A stretch of DNA of 64,000 nt from Rhizobium phaseoli (GTDB lineage Bacteria; Pseudomonadota; Alphaproteobacteria; Rhizobiales; Rhizobiaceae). The notes beneath the pieces were generated by a model. That model was not told the origin of the DNA. It did not search any database and was given only the letters and a program-made list of their open reading frames with translations. The position numbers and the translations under genes are program-made. Location of the stretch: positions 496,001 through 560,000 of the forward strand of contig NZ_ML133565.1 of the NCBI RefSeq assembly GCF_003985125.1, given 5' to 3'. This document shows positions 17,268 through 26,665 of this stretch, one piece after another. Position 1 is the first letter of the stretch. Every line of letters starts with the position of its first letter.

Positions 17268-18281
17268 TCAGCGCGGCGGCGCAGTGCTTTCTCGCAGGAT
17301 CAGCTCGACCGGCCATAATTCATGGATCTCCTCGGCGGCGCGTCCGGCGATCAGCTGCAACGTTAGTTCGGCGCAGCGTGTGCCGGCGGCTCGCATGGAG
17401 GATCGGGTTGTCGAGAGCGACGGCACCATGTTTTCGGCCGTCAGGTAAGGGAAGACGTCGTCATGGGCGATGACGGAAATATCCTGTCCCACCATCATCC
17501 CAAGCGAGCGGACGGCGCGGTAGACGCCGAGTGCTGTCATCGTGGAACCGGCGACGATGGCGGTCGGCGCATTCGCTCTCTCGAGGAAGGAGCGGGCATG
17601 GCGAAAGCCGCTCTCGTCGGAAAATTTATCGCAGACCATCATGTTGGGATCGGCGATGAGTCCACGCTCCTGATGGGCGAGCCGAAAACCCTGTTCGCGA
17701 TGGATCGAATAGGTCTTGCCCTTGAGCCCGTTGATCATCGCGATACGGCGGTGGCCGAGATCGAGCAGGTGTTCGGTGGACCTGCGCACCGCATTTTCAT
17801 TGTCGATATCGAGCCAGGCGTGAACGTGCTCCGTCTCCGACCGGCCATGAACCAGGAAAGGCAGACGCAGGCTACTCAGCATCTCGATCCGCGGGTCCCG
17901 AGGACGAGGCGAGTGAATGATCACTGCATCCACGCGGCGGCTTTCGACCAGGCGTCTGTAGGCTTGCATCTCGTCGTCGTCATTATGCGCGGTGATCGGC
18001 GTGATGAGGATATCCGTATCGGCCGTTTCCAGGCGCTGCGCCATGCCCGACATGAATTCAGCGAAATGGATTTCTCCGGACCGCGCCATCATCACGCCGA
18101 TCGCTCCGGCTCTTCCGGTCTTTAGCCGCACGGCGTTGATATCGGGGCGATAGCCGAGTCTTATCGCTTCGCTTGCAACCCGGGCGCGGGTGGTTTCGCT
18201 CACCTCGGGGTAGCCGCTCAGCGCACGGCTGACCGTCGTCGGAGAAAGCCCAAGCTGCTTTGCGAATTCACGAAGTTTCAT
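17268..18281 (-). CDS. thuR: LacI-family repressor, probable ThuR
   Basis: A 337-residue LacI/GalR repressor. The HTH is at residues 1-25 (KLREFAKQLGLSPTTVSRAL), the hinge follows near 50, and a periplasmic-binding-like sugar domain fills the rest. It is divergent from a thuEFGKAB-type operon, and perfect LacI-type palindromes occur in the shared gap, so it almost surely represses that operon and itself and is released by the imported disaccharide. The ATG at 18281 is preferred to a TTG at 18305. The name rests on context. Confidence 0.88.
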   Translation of the reverse strand: MKLREFAKQLGLSPTTVSRALSGYPEVSETTRARVASEAIRLGYRPDINAVRLKTGRAGAIGVMMARSGEIHFAEFMSGMAQRLETADTDILITPITAHNDDDEMQAYRRLVESRRVDAVIIHSPRPRDPRIEMLSSLRLPFLVHGRSETEHVHAWLDIDNENAVRRSTEHLLDLGHRRIAMINGLKGKTYSIHREQGFRLAHQERGLIADPNMMVCDKFSDESGFRHARSFLERANAPTAIVAGSTMTALGVYRAVRSLGMMVGQDISVIAHDDVFPYLTAENMVPSLSTTRSSMRAAGTRCAELTLQLIAGRAAEEIHELWPVELILRESTAPPR

Positions 18282-18345
18282 CGGTGTCTTCTTTTGTCCC
18301 GGCAATCAATGGACGATGTGCTGGCGGTGCGCAACGGGTCCGGCG

Positions 18346-18369
18346 ATAATTGAAATCGATTTCAATTAT
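18346..18369. promoter_or_regulatory. 24-bp perfect palindrome, LacI-type operator 1
   Basis: ATAATTGAAATC joined to GATTTCAATTAT is an exact 24-bp palindrome with a central CG, as expected for a LacI/GalR operator. It lies 65 bp upstream of the repressor start and 150 bp upstream of the binding-protein gene. Confidence 0.85.
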
Positions 18370-18487
18370 TCTGGCCTCTATAGTGTCCTCCTAAGATGTA
18401 TATGGCGCCGTGGATAGTGGCAATCACAACTAAAAAGTGCCAATGTGGCGACTTGACGAGGTCGAAACCTTCTGCAATTGTCCGCGT

Positions 18488-18506
18488 GCCAAATCGATTT
18501 CAATTT
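18488..18506. promoter_or_regulatory. LacI-type operator 2 in the thuE leader
   Basis: The core AAATCGATTT (18491-18500) repeats the centre of operator 1 and is followed by the same CAATT. It ends about 15 bp before the thuE start codon, over the GGGAGGAG ribosome-binding site region, so repressor bound here and at operator 1 could loop the DNA. Confidence 0.7.
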
Positions 18507-18519
18507 CTGGGAGGAGATT

Positions 18520-19785
18520 ATGAAGAAGTTTGCATTAAGCTTGTCGGTGCTCGGCGTCGCCATCGCCTTCGCTGGCCCGATCCGTGCCGCTGAAATTTCG
18601 TTTGCCGCCAACACCACGGGAAAAAACGTCGAATTCCTCAACAAGCAACTGGCAATTTTCGAGAAGGAGACCGGCAATCAGGTCAAACTCGTCACCATGC
18701 CGTCGTCGAGCAGCGAGCAGTTCTCCCAATATCGCCTGTGGCTTGCCGCCGGAAACAAGGACATCGACGTCTATCAGACGGACGTCATCTGGGCGCCGCA
18801 GCTTGCTGACCAGTTCATCGATCTGAAGGACGCCACCAAAGACGTGGCCGGCCAATTCTTCCCGTCGATCATCGCCTCGCAGACGGTCAACGGCCGGCTC
18901 GTGGCGCTGCCATTGTTTACCGATGCTCCGGCGCTGTTTTACCGGAAGGACCTGCTTGAAAAATACGGCAAGCTGCCGCCAAAGACCTGGGACGAGATGG
19001 CGGCGATCGCCAAGGACGTTCAGGATAAGGAACGCCAGGCCGGACAGAAGGACCTTTGGGGGTATGTCTTCCAGGGCAACTCCTATGAAGGGCTGACCTG
19101 CAACGCGCTGGAATGGGTGAAGTCGTCGGGCGGCGGCCAGATTGTCGAGCCAGACGGGACAATTTCGATCAACAACGAGAAGGCGGCGGCAGCGCTTGAA
19201 CGCGCCAAGGGCTGGATCGGGACGATCTCACCCCCAGGCGTGCTCGCATATCAGGAAGAGGAATCGCGCGGCGTTTGGCAGACGGGCAACGCCGTCTTTA
19301 TGCGCAACTGGCCCTATGCCTATTCCCTTGGTAATGGTTCCGACAGCGCTGTGAAGGGCAAGTTCGACGTCATGACGTTGCCGGTCGCCGCGGCCGGCGA
19401 CAAGCCGTCTTCGACGCTTGGCGGCTGGAATCTGGCGGTTTCGAAATATTCTGAAAAGCAGGAAGCAGCCATTGCGCTGGTAAAATTCCTGGCGTCGAAG
19501 GACGTCCAAAAGGCGCGCGCCATCGAGCTGTCCAACCTGCCCACACTGACAGACCTCTATGATGACAAGGATGTTGCCGCCGCGCAGCCCTTCATGCCGA
19601 ACTGGAAACCCATCTTCCAGGATGCCGTGCCGCGTCCTTCGGCGACCGCCAAGGTAAAGTACAACGAAGTGTCTTCGAAGTTCTGGACGGCGGTGCACAA
19701 CACGCTGTCAGGCAGCGGCTCGGCTGCCGAGAACCTCGAGCTTCTCGAAGCCGACCTCACGACCCTCAAGGGCGACGCCTGGTAA
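18520..19785 (+). CDS. thuE: Sugar ABC transporter substrate-binding protein, ThuE-like
   Basis: A 421-residue family-1 extracellular binding protein with a signal peptide (MKKFALSLSVLGVAIAF, cleavage near residue 23 after IRA). It captures the sugar in the periplasm for the ThuFGK permease. In Sinorhizobium meliloti the homologous operon imports trehalose, maltitol, palatinose and sucrose. The ATG at 18520 follows GGGAGGAG. The gene heads a six-gene operon and is followed by a strong stem-loop before the permease genes, which likely raises its level relative to them. Confidence 0.9.
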   Translation: MKKFALSLSVLGVAIAFAGPIRAAEISFAANTTGKNVEFLNKQLAIFEKETGNQVKLVTMPSSSSEQFSQYRLWLAAGNKDIDVYQTDVIWAPQLADQFIDLKDATKDVAGQFFPSIIASQTVNGRLVALPLFTDAPALFYRKDLLEKYGKLPPKTWDEMAAIAKDVQDKERQAGQKDLWGYVFQGNSYEGLTCNALEWVKSSGGGQIVEPDGTISINNEKAAAALERAKGWIGTISPPGVLAYQEEESRGVWQTGNAVFMRNWPYAYSLGNGSDSAVKGKFDVMTLPVAAAGDKPSSTLGGWNLAVSKYSEKQEAAIALVKFLASKDVQKARAIELSNLPTLTDLYDDKDVAAAQPFMPNWKPIFQDAVPRPSATAKVKYNEVSSKFWTAVHNTLSGSGSAAENLELLEADLTTLKGDAW

Positions 19786-19791
19786 GATTCC

Positions 19792-19817
19792 GGCCGGCGG
19801 CTGTGAAGCCGCCGGCC
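19792..19817 (+). promoter_or_regulatory. Stem-loop between binding-protein and permease genes
   Basis: GGCCGGCGGC and GCCGCCGGCC are perfect 10-bp arms around TGTGAA, with no T run. It starts 7 bp after the thuE stop. Likely an mRNA-stabilising or partial-termination element giving excess binding protein. Confidence 0.7.
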
Positions 19818-19850
19818 CGGTTTCGAACGAGCGAACGGGAGAGGCGTTTC

Positions 19851-20837
19851 ATGACTGAAATCGTAGTTTCGCAAGCAGTTGAACCAAGGATTTCCAGGCT
19901 CAGAGCCTCTACGGAGCTGCGATCCGAGCGTGTTCGATCCGCCTGGATGTTCCTGGCGCCGACGCTGCTGATCCTGGCAATCGTCGCCGGCTGGCCGTTG
20001 TTCAGAACGATCTATTTCAGCTTTACGAATGCGTCGCTCAACGACCTCGGCAATGCGCGGTTCGTAGGCTTTTCCAATTATCTGTCGTGGGTGACGCTGA
20101 AGAGCGGAAAGACTATCTATCGCGGGCTGCTTGCCGATCCGGTCTGGTGGAGAGCGGTTTGGAACACGGCAAAGTTCACCCTCCTTTCAGTGGTGCTCGA
20201 GACCATACTCGGGCTGATCGTCGCGCTGGTGCTGAACGCACGCTTCGTCGGCCGTGGCGTTGTTCGGGCGGCAATCCTCATTCCCTGGGCGATCCCGACG
20301 ATCGTGTCGGCCAAGATGTGGGCCTGGATGCTCAACGACCAGTTCGGCATCCTGAACGACATCCTGCTCGGCTTCGGGCTTATCAGCGAGAAGATCGCCT
20401 GGACTGCCAACCCGGAAACGGCGATGACCGCCGTGCTGATCGTCGACGTCTGGAAGACGACGCCGTTCATGGCGCTGCTGATCCTTGCCGGACTGCAGAT
20501 GGTTCCGGGCGATATCTATGAGGCCGCCAAGATCGACGGCGTCAATCCGGTCAAGGTCTTCTGGCGTCTGACGCTGCCGCTGATCCGCCCGGCCATCATG
20601 GTTGCCGTGATCTTCCGAATGCTGGATGCGATGCGCATCTTCGATCTGATCTATGTGCTGACGCCCAACAATGCGCAGACCAAGACGATGTCGGTCATGG
20701 CGCGCGAAAACCTGTTCGACTTCGACAAGTTCGCCTACGGCGCGACCGCCTCGACGGTGCTTTTCGTGATCATTGCCTCCGTCACCATCCTTTATATCTG
20801 GCTTGGCCGCGTCAGGCTCGGCGGGGAGGAACGCTGA
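19851..20837 (+). CDS. thuF: Sugar ABC transporter permease, ThuF-like
   Basis: A 328-residue MalF-type CUT1 permease. An N-terminal cytoplasmic tail of about 30 residues precedes six membrane segments; the EAA loop that contacts the ATPase reads EAAKIDGVNPVKVFWRLTLP. The ATG at 19851 has GGGAGAGG seven bases upstream. Its stop overlaps the start of thuG by one base, so the two permease halves are made together. Confidence 0.92.
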   Translation: MTEIVVSQAVEPRISRLRASTELRSERVRSAWMFLAPTLLILAIVAGWPLFRTIYFSFTNASLNDLGNARFVGFSNYLSWVTLKSGKTIYRGLLADPVWWRAVWNTAKFTLLSVVLETILGLIVALVLNARFVGRGVVRAAILIPWAIPTIVSAKMWAWMLNDQFGILNDILLGFGLISEKIAWTANPETAMTAVLIVDVWKTTPFMALLILAGLQMVPGDIYEAAKIDGVNPVKVFWRLTLPLIRPAIMVAVIFRMLDAMRIFDLIYVLTPNNAQTKTMSVMARENLFDFDKFAYGATASTVLFVIIASVTILYIWLGRVRLGGEER

Positions 20838-21667
20838 TGCTGCTGTCGATCACCAAGAATACGCTCTTCTACCTGCTCGTCACGATCATCGTCATCATCG
20901 CGGTCTTTCCGTTCTACTATGCGATCCTCACCAGCCTGAAGACCGGAACGGCCCTTTTCAAAGTCGATTATTGGCCGACCTCGATCTCCTTCGGCAACTA
21001 CACGTCGGTGATGGGTCAGGGCGGGTTCGTCCGCAGTCTTGCGAATTCCGCAATGATCGCCTGCGTCGTGGTCTCGGCGTCGCTGTTGCTTTCGATCACC
21101 GCATCCTTCGCCTTGGCACGGGTACATTTCCGCGGACGGGCGCTGTTGATGCTGACCATCCTCTCGGTGTCGATGTTTCCGCAGATTGCCGTCCTTGCAG
21201 GCCTCTTCGAGCTCATTCGCTGGATCGGCATCTTCAACACGCCCTTTGCGCTGATCTTTTCCTACATGATCTTCACGCTGCCGTTCACCGTCTGGGTGCT
21301 GACCACCTTCATGCGCGAATTGCCGATCGAAATCGAGGAGGCAGCGATTGTCGACGGCGCCTCACCGTGGGTCATCGTCACCCAGGTGTTCATGCCGCTG
21401 ATGTGGCCGGCTCTGGTGACAACAGGGCTGCTCGCCTTCATCACCGCGTGGAACGAGTTCCTTTTTGCGCTGACCTTCACATCGTCGGATACGCAGAGAA
21501 CCGTCCCGGTCGCCATCGCCCTGCTTTCGGGCAACAGCGAGTTCGAGATCCCCTGGGGCAACATCATGGCGGCTTCGGTGATCGTCACCGTGCCGGTGGT
21601 CGTGCTCGTTTTGATATTCCAGCGCCGGATCATTTCGGGGCTGACCGCCGGCGGCGTCAAGGGTTGA
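20837..21667 (+). CDS. thuG: Sugar ABC transporter permease, ThuG-like
   Basis: A 276-residue MalG-type CUT1 permease with six membrane segments, an EAA loop EEAAIVDGASPWVIVTQVF and the usual TAWNEFLFALTF segment near the C-terminus. It pairs with ThuF in the inner membrane. The start codon shares a base with the thuF stop (TGATG). Confidence 0.92.
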   Translation: MLLSITKNTLFYLLVTIIVIIAVFPFYYAILTSLKTGTALFKVDYWPTSISFGNYTSVMGQGGFVRSLANSAMIACVVVSASLLLSITASFALARVHFRGRALLMLTILSVSMFPQIAVLAGLFELIRWIGIFNTPFALIFSYMIFTLPFTVWVLTTFMRELPIEIEEAAIVDGASPWVIVTQVFMPLMWPALVTTGLLAFITAWNEFLFALTFTSSDTQRTVPVAIALLSGNSEFEIPWGNIMAASVIVTVPVVVLVLIFQRRIISGLTAGGVKG

Positions 21668-21678
21668 GGGAGTAAGGC

Positions 21679-22704
<1,026 letters not shown>

Positions 22705-22767
22705 ACTTTCAGGGATCAATGTTCCTCCCAAGGCCCGATCCGTTTTTTATGACAAGGAGAGAATGAC

Positions 22768-23553
22768 ATGACCATTCGCACCATTGTGTGGGGTGAAAAC
22801 ATTCATGAGACTACCAATACAATCGTCCGCGGCATCTATCCCGAGGGCATGCATACGACGATCGCCAATGCGCTGAATGCCGATCCCGCCATCTCGGCGA
22901 CGACGGCGACGCTGCAAGAGCCGGAGCATGGGCTCAGCGAAGCCCGGCTTGCCGAGACCGATGTTCTGACCTGGTGGGGCCATAAGGATCACGGCGCGGT
23001 CTCGGACGTCGTCGTCGAGCGCGTCGCCAAACGCGTCTGGGAAGGCATGGGCCTGTTGGTGCTGCATTCCGGCCATTTCTCGAAAATCTTCAAACGGCTG
23101 ATGGGCACGCCCTGCGCGCTGAAATGGCGTGAGGCGGGCGAACGCGAGCGGCTGTGGACGATCAACCCGCGCCATCCGATCGCCGCCGGCATCGGCGAGC
23201 ATTTCGAGCTCGAAAACGAGGAAATGTACGGCGAGCAGTTCTCGGTGCCGGAGCCGCTGGAAACGGTGTTCATCTCCTGGTTCCAGGGCGGCGAAGTGTT
23301 CCGCTCGGGCCTGACCTGGCGGCGCGGCGCCGGCAACATCTTCTATTTCCGCCCCGGCCACGAGACCTATCCGACCTATCACGACGCCACCATCCAGAAG
23401 GTGCTGATCAATGGCGTCAAGTGGGCCTATAACCCCGAGGGCGCGTTGACTGCCATTACCGATGCTCCAAATGTGCCGGTAGAGAAGGCGCTGGAGCCGA
23501 TCGTCGAACGCGGCCCGAAACTGCACCAGGCCGGCGAAGCCGGTTACCGGTAA
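22768..23553 (+). CDS. thuA: ThuA-domain protein (trehalose utilization)
   Basis: A 261-residue protein matching ThuA over its whole length: VWGENIHET at the start, [19 protein letters not shown] and the C-terminal [12 protein letters not shown]. The fold is glutamine-amidotransferase-like. In S. meliloti, ThuA and ThuB work together on internalised trehalose and related disaccharides, converting them to 3-keto derivatives. It has an AAGGAGAG ribosome-binding site and sits in the thu operon order. Confidence 0.93.
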   Translation: MTIRTIVWGENIHETTNTIVRGIYPEGMHTTIANALNADPAISATTATLQEPEHGLSEARLAETDVLTWWGHKDHGAVSDVVVERVAKRVWEGMGLLVLHSGHFSKIFKRLMGTPCALKWREAGERERLWTINPRHPIAAGIGEHFELENEEMYGEQFSVPEPLETVFISWFQGGEVFRSGLTWRRGAGNIFYFRPGHETYPTYHDATIQKVLINGVKWAYNPEGALTAITDAPNVPVEKALEPIVERGPKLHQAGEAGYR

Positions 23554-23653
23554 CAGATGAGATGCCGCGTGCAGGGGCCCGTTTGGCCCCGCAAGAAGCC
23601 GCGATGATCTCGCGGCCGCTCACGCTTTGATGGATAACCATGAGGACAAAAGA

Positions 23654-24691
23654 ATGCGCTTGATCATTCTCGGTACCGGAGGATGGGCAAATACCCATGC
23701 CATGCATTTTTCGGAAATCGCCGGCGTCAAAATTGTTGCCGCTGTCGATACGGACGAGGTTCGGCTGCGCGCCTTCGCGCTCAGGCATACTATCCCGCTG
23801 ACGTTCACGTCGCTCGATGACGCCCTTGCCTGGGGAGAGTTCGACGCCGTTACCAATGTCACGCCGGATCGCGCGCACTATTCCACGACGATGAAGTTAC
23901 TCGCCGCGGGCAAGCATGTCCTCTGCGAGAAGCCGCTGGCGGTCAACTACCGCGAGGCCAAGGAGATGGCCGACGCCGCGGCGGCGTCCGGCAAGGTCAC
24001 GATGGTGAACCTGACCTATCGGAACGTGGCCCCGCTGCAAGCCGCGCGCAAGATGGTGCTGGACGGGCGCCTCGGCGCGATCCGCCACTTCGAAGCGTCC
24101 TATCTGCAGAGCTGGCTGGTCTCGAAGGCCTGGGGCGACTGGACCAAGGAATCGCAATGGCTCTGGCGACTGTCGACGAAGCACGGCTCGAACGGCGTGC
24201 TGGGCGATGTCGGTATTCACATTCTCGATTTCGCGGTATTTGCCGCGGGAAGCGACGTCAAGGCGGCGGCATCGCATCTCAAGGTGTTCGACAAGAGCCC
24301 CGGAAACCGAATCGGCGAATATGAGCTGGACGCAAACGACAGTTTCCTGATGATGGCCGAACTCGAAAACGGTGCGGCCGGCGTCATCCACGCGACGCGC
24401 TGGGCGACCGGCCATCTGAACGAACTGCGCCTGCGCCTGCATGGAGACAAGGGTGCGCTGGAGGTGGTGCATACGCCTGAAGGTTCGACGCTCAGGGTCT
24501 GTGAAGGCGCTGACGCCGACAAGGCAATCTGGCGCAAAATCGACGTTGAACCGGTCATCACCAATTTCCAGCGATTTGCAAAGGCCGTGCAAAAGGGGCA
24601 GCCGGATGAGCCAGGTTTTGGCCACGCCGCCAAGCTGCAGTTTGTTCTCGACCACGCCGTAAAGACCGCTGGCGCTTTGACTGAGCTTTAG
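23654..24691 (+). CDS. thuB: ThuB-like oxidoreductase (Gfo/Idh/MocA family)
   Basis: A 345-residue NAD(P)-dependent sugar dehydrogenase: N-terminal Rossmann motif ILGTGGWAN, EKPLAVNYREAKEM (the family's EKP motif) and the GFO/IDH C-terminal domain with GVLGDVGIHILD. It is the expected partner of ThuA in oxidising the disaccharide at C3. The ATG at 23654 has AGGA about eight bases upstream; in-frame starts at 23627-23630 are possible. It is the last gene of the operon. Confidence 0.9.
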   Translation: MRLIILGTGGWANTHAMHFSEIAGVKIVAAVDTDEVRLRAFALRHTIPLTFTSLDDALAWGEFDAVTNVTPDRAHYSTTMKLLAAGKHVLCEKPLAVNYREAKEMADAAAASGKVTMVNLTYRNVAPLQAARKMVLDGRLGAIRHFEASYLQSWLVSKAWGDWTKESQWLWRLSTKHGSNGVLGDVGIHILDFAVFAAGSDVKAAASHLKVFDKSPGNRIGEYELDANDSFLMMAELENGAAGVIHATRWATGHLNELRLRLHGDKGALEVVHTPEGSTLRVCEGADADKAIWRKIDVEPVITNFQRFAKAVQKGQPDEPGFGHAAKLQFVLDHAVKTAGALTEL

Positions 24692-24758
24692 AGGAAAAAG
24701 TTCAGACGGGTCGCTCGGCGTCTTGCGGGAGGTCACCGCCGCGGCGCGGCCAACCTCG

Positions 24759-25151
24759 TCAAATTCGCCTGCTCAGTTCATCTTCGCTCACGCCGAAGTG
24801 GTCGAGGATGATGCCGACGTTGCGGCGGTGAGATTTGAAATAGACGTCGAAAATATCGCCGATCAGCGGAACCGTGCCGCAGGCGGCGTCGACGCCGAGA
24901 TTGACCGCCATGCGGGCGAGTTTGTGAGCGGGAAGGCCGAGCCGCCTTGCCTCATCGATGATGAAAAGACCGATCAGGGATCCGGCAATGTCGCCGATAG
25001 CGGGGATAAGGCCGAGGACCGAATCCGCGCCGATCCGCACGCCGACGACCGGCAATCGAACGGCCGTATCCATCAGACGGGCTATGCCGGCAGCGCGGCG
25101 AATTCGTGCGAATTCGGCAGAGGTGAGATATTTCGTTTTGCCGCTGTCCAT
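24759..25151 (-). CDS. DUF4112 family membrane protein
   Basis: A 130-residue protein whose core, LPVVGVRIGADSVLGLIPAIGD, two short hydrophobic segments and GTVPLIGDIFDVYFKSHRRN match the DUF4112 family (conserved GLIP..GD and PLIGDIFD motifs). Function unknown; likely a small membrane protein. The ATG at 25151 gives the family N-terminus. Confidence 0.82.
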   Translation of the reverse strand: MDSGKTKYLTSAEFARIRRAAGIARLMDTAVRLPVVGVRIGADSVLGLIPAIGDIAGSLIGLFIIDEARRLGLPAHKLARMAVNLGVDAACGTVPLIGDIFDVYFKSHRRNVGIILDHFGVSEDELSRRI

Positions 25152-25209
25152 GGCCGTGAAACGCCGCAAAACCGATAAGGTTCGCCGGCGACGTGATCGG
25201 AGAAGCGCA

Positions 25210-26260
25210 CTATCTCTGGTCGGGAACCACGACCAATTTACCGACGAAGTTCTTCGCCATGAAATCGGTCTGGGCGCGGTGGAATTCCGACAGCGAGTAG
25301 ACGCCGCCGACGAGAGGCCGGATTTTGCGGCTTTCGATATAGCCGACAAGCCGGCGGAAGTCGGCGCGGCTTCCCTGGCTCGATCCATGCAGTTGCAACT
25401 GCTTCAGATACATGGTCCTCAGGTCGAGCCGGATAACCGGGCCGGCGATCGCGCCGGCCGTCGTGTAACGGCCCTCGGGGCGCAGGATCTTCAGGAGATC
25501 GTTGAACAGCGGCCCGCCAACGAGATCGGCGACGACATCGATCGGTTGTCCGCGGCTTGCGGAATGCGCGGCTTCGACAAGTTCGCCCTTGCCGCGGGTA
25601 ACGACCGCTTCGACGCCGATCTCGTGCATCGCCGCCTCCTTGCCGGGGCCGGCGACGGCGATCGGGATGGCGCCGCGGGCGCGCGCAAGCTGGATGATCG
25701 CCGAACCGACGCCGCCGAGGCGCCGGTGACGAGGACGCGTTCGCCGGCGGCAATCCGCGCCCGCTCCAGCAAACGCTCACCGGTCAGATAGGCGCAGCAG
25801 AAGGTGGCGAGTTCGACATCGGTCAGATCGGTTGCAACGACATGGGAGTTTTCGGCGGGCAGCGTCATATATTCGGCGTAGCCGCCGTCGCGGCCATGGC
25901 CCATGTAATCGATGTCGGCAAGGCTGTCGTCGTCGCGGTTGTAGATCGAGAAATCGACCACGACGCGTTGGCCGATGCGTTTTGGGTCGACGCCGGTGCC
26001 GACGCCGACGACATGACCGACCGTATCGGTGCCCTGAATACGCGGGAAGGTCAGCGTGTTGCCGCGCCTGCGCCAGGTGGAGACGGCGGACGGATCGTGT
26101 CGGTGCCGTAAGCGCCCTAGCGCACCCAGACGTCGGTGACGCGGATCAGCACTTCGCCCTCCGCCGGCGTCGGGACGGGCACCTCCCTGTCATAGACGAG
26201 CTTATCCAATCCGCCATGGCCGGTCAGCAATACGGCGGCCATCCTTTCCGGGATCGTCAC
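25210..26260 (-). pseudogene. Broken zinc-type/quinone oxidoreductase (MDR family)
   Basis: Read on the minus strand, an MDR-family oxidoreductase is spread over three frames. It starts at a GTG with GAGGAG upstream (26260) and runs to an in-frame TAG after VRVTDVWVR-like sequence near 26119, where several residues of the normal ACGxNNTD segment also seem missing. A one-base loss follows soon after (GACAC for GACNAC). The frame then continues through GTDTVGHVVGVG, and a second one-base loss occurs in the cofactor motif VLVTGASGGVG near 25715. The C-terminal part is otherwise intact (FVGKLVVVPDQR). Three independent lesions argue for a true pseudogene. Confidence 0.88.
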
Positions 26261-26271
26261 GCGGCTTCTCC

Positions 26272-26600
26272 TCAGATCGCCTTGAAAACGCTTTCGATCG
26301 CGTCCGCTGCCGCCCTGACGACGACATCTGCCTCTTCGCGTGTCAGGCAGAGCGGCGGCGCGAAGCCAAGAATATCGCCCTGCGGCATGGCTCGGCCGAT
26401 GACGCCGCGTTCGAGAAGAGCGGCGGCGACCTGCGGGCCGATCTTCCGGCCGGCATCGAAGAAGCGACGGTCGTCCTTATCTTCGACGAATTCGACCGCT
26501 GCCGTCAGGCCGTCGCCGCGGACGTCGCCGACGTTGCGATGGCCGCCCACCGCCTTCTCCAGCTCCGAGCGGAAGTAATCGGGCGACTGCGTTGCCGTGA
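26272..26600 (-). pseudogene. Class-III aminotransferase C-terminal fragment
   Basis: About 100 residues match the tail of an omega-amino-acid/pyruvate-type class III aminotransferase: YFRSELEKAVGGHRNVGDVRG, RKIGPQVAAALLERGVIGRA, LGFAPPLCLT. The PLP-binding lysine domain is absent; upstream the frame hits TGA and unrelated sequence. It ends 12 bp from the broken oxidoreductase, on the same strand, so both may come from one decayed operon. Confidence 0.75.
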
Positions 26601-26665
26601 TGGCGATCGTGACGAACTTATATCACGGGCATGGCGCGCCGGGATGGTTTCGACCGCCGATCGCG

